Of a stretch of 64,000 bases of DNA, positions 63,137-64,000 are shown piece by piece; the first letter of the stretch is position 1, and every line of letters starts with the position of its first letter. The position numbers and the translations under genes were made by a program. The notes beneath the pieces were generated by a model, which saw only the letters and a list, made by a program, of their open reading frames with translations, did no database searches and was not told where the DNA came from. Origin of the DNA: Poseidonibacter ostreae (lineage in GTDB: Bacteria; Campylobacterota; Campylobacteria; Campylobacterales; Arcobacteraceae); the NCBI RefSeq assembly GCF_009208055.1, contig NZ_WFKI01000010.1:1-64000 (forward strand). The letters are read 5' to 3'.

Positions 63137-64000
63137 CTAGAATTTATATTTTAAGTATGCAGAAGCATTTTGTGCAGATTTAACAGCACTTGCAGCTGCA
63201 ACACTGTCTGAATCAATAGGTGCACCTAAATCACCAAAAAATCCGTTACTTCCTGTATAATCATAATCCATGTGAACATAAGATAACCCAAAACTAAGTG
63301 CTTTAGTTAGTTTTTGATTTCTGTATATTTCCCAAGCTTGACCTCTTGTTGCAATTTTTGATCCTGCCATTGTATCTTCTGCGTATGTCATTGATCTCCA
63401 GTACTTACTACCTTTATTCCACTCAATACCAATTTTTGCATTATCTGGACTAATTGGACATGGTGCATTTGCTCCAATCCAGATTGAATGACCTCTTTCA
63501 GATTTAGAAGAACCAAGCATAGAATTTCCACCATCTGGATTTGTTTTTGACTGTGCATAAGAAGCAAATACAGTTGTATTATCTAACCAATCAGATATTC
63601 CATCACCAATTCCATCAACTTTTACCATTGTTGTAAAGAATTCCATATCTCCAAAATCAGTAAATTCTCCATCAGGAGCACCATCTGGAGCACCACCTGC
63701 TCTGTCTTCAAGTCCTATTAGATTCCATGCCTTTGCATAATTCATATGAATAGAGTATTGTCCATCATCATAAGGTACAGCAATTAGCCCTGCCATATCA
63801 ATATTTTGTGTACTTGAATCTTTTGTGTAATCTAATCCATCATTAGAGAATCTAAGTTTAGAGTTAGTTAGCCCACGACCAACGCAGAATTTAATCCATG
63901 AACCATCAAGACCGCCAACTTTATCTAAGTTGAATTTTGCCGATGCGCCATCAAATTCTACATTTACAGTGTGAGAAAGTGCAGATTTTCTATTTTGATC
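63137..64000 (-). CDS. Outer membrane porin-like protein, C-terminal part
   Basis: The frame is open from the right window edge to the stop at 63137: 287 residues seen, the N terminus being outside. Repeated amphipathic strands (ISDWLDNTTVFASYAQS; RGHSIWIGANAP; WEIYRNQKLTKALSFGLSYVHMDY) end in AYLKYKF with a terminal aromatic residue, the mark of an outer-membrane beta barrel. The style is that of the large Campylobacterota porins (possibly DUF3373-type), not proved. The first internal ATG (63796) is not the true start since coding continues upstream. It contains cysteines in FCVGRG and APCPIS, unusual for a porin. Confidence 0.72.
   Translation of the reverse strand, partial: DQNRKSALSHTVNVEFDGASAKFNLDKVGGLDGSWIKFCVGRGLTNSKLRFSNDGLDYTKDSSTQNIDMAGLIAVPYDDGQYSIHMNYAKAWNLIGLEDRAGGAPDGAPDGEFTDFGDMEFFTTMVKVDGIGDGISDWLDNTTVFASYAQSKTNPDGGNSMLGSSKSERGHSIWIGANAPCPISPDNAKIGIEWNKGSKYWRSMTYAEDTMAGSKIATRGQAWEIYRNQKLTKALSFGLSYVHMDYDYTGSNGFFGDLGAPIDSDSVAAASAVKSAQNASAYLKYKF

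Noticed and set aside
1..64000. CRISPR arrays, tRNA or rRNA genes, insertion sequences, prophage genes
   Set aside because: No regularly spaced direct repeats, no cloverleaf with TTCGA-type T-arm, and no transposase or integrase motifs were found.

Overview
The window is AT-rich, densely packed bacterial chromosome. It points to a member of the Campylobacterota, most likely the Arcobacteraceae (Arcobacter sensu lato). The reasons are a porCDAB pyruvate:acceptor oxidoreductase with Helicobacter/Campylobacter-sized subunits, a threonyl-tRNA synthetase lacking most of the TGS domain and overlapping an infC that starts with TTG, a single TorA-like reductase paired with a monoheme cytochrome, frequent TTG/GTG starts and AAGGA-type ribosome binding sites. 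The genus is inferred from protein character only. I see no rRNA, tRNA, CRISPR array, insertion sequence or prophage; nearly all of it looks like core or stable accessory chromosome.

Layout. 1-118 is the start of a ZnuA-like metal-binding lipoprotein/periplasmic protein gene (minus) behind two copies of a palindromic operator. 388-10964 holds metH, small transporters, a rhodanese, an AraC/LysE pair, and an aldehyde-detoxification group (YqhD-like alcohol dehydrogenase, YqhC-like AraC regulator, DJ-1/PfpI protein), then a DUF21-CBS membrane protein. 11106-18071 is a TMAO-reductase-type locus: TorA-like enzyme, monoheme cytochrome, and a response regulator/periplasmic peptide-binding-type protein/histidine kinase set that resembles TorR/TorT/TorS in plan but uses a SBP_bac_5 protein as the periplasmic part. 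18145-23541 holds luxS with three downstream genes, a small gene split by a one-base frameshift, a Fic protein under a palindrome that covers its start region, and a DUF1439-type lipoprotein. 23662-30901 is a TolC/HlyD/RND efflux operon with its own two-component system. 30898-34750 has an AbrB-type permease, an unrecognised small protein and a tandem-Cache chemoreceptor.

35050-41672 contains porCDAB, a HAD phosphatase, an orphan oligopeptide-binding protein and rplM-rpsI. 41749-50742 is a phosphate locus: pstS, an EAL-CBS-GGDEF protein, then pstC-pstA-pstB-phoU-psiE-response regulator-kinase. Both pstS and pstC are preceded by the same 11-bp-spaced direct repeat at the same distance from a -10 element, which I read as a Pho box. 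50812-63110 has housekeeping genes (prfA, rpsT, glmM, lspA, leuC, mobA, rplT, rpmI, infC, thrS) with a sulfide module in between: a Tat-exported type II sulfide:quinone reductase-like protein, a small membrane protein and a periplasmic triple rhodanese. The window ends inside an outer-membrane porin gene (minus).

The most interesting unexplained signals are the Pho-box pair bracketing a cyclic-di-GMP gene, the non-canonical periplasmic sensor in the Tor-like locus, the self-operator candidate over the fic start codon, a structured GGA-rich intergenic element at about 9735-9856, and the four tandem hairpins between rpmI and rplT.
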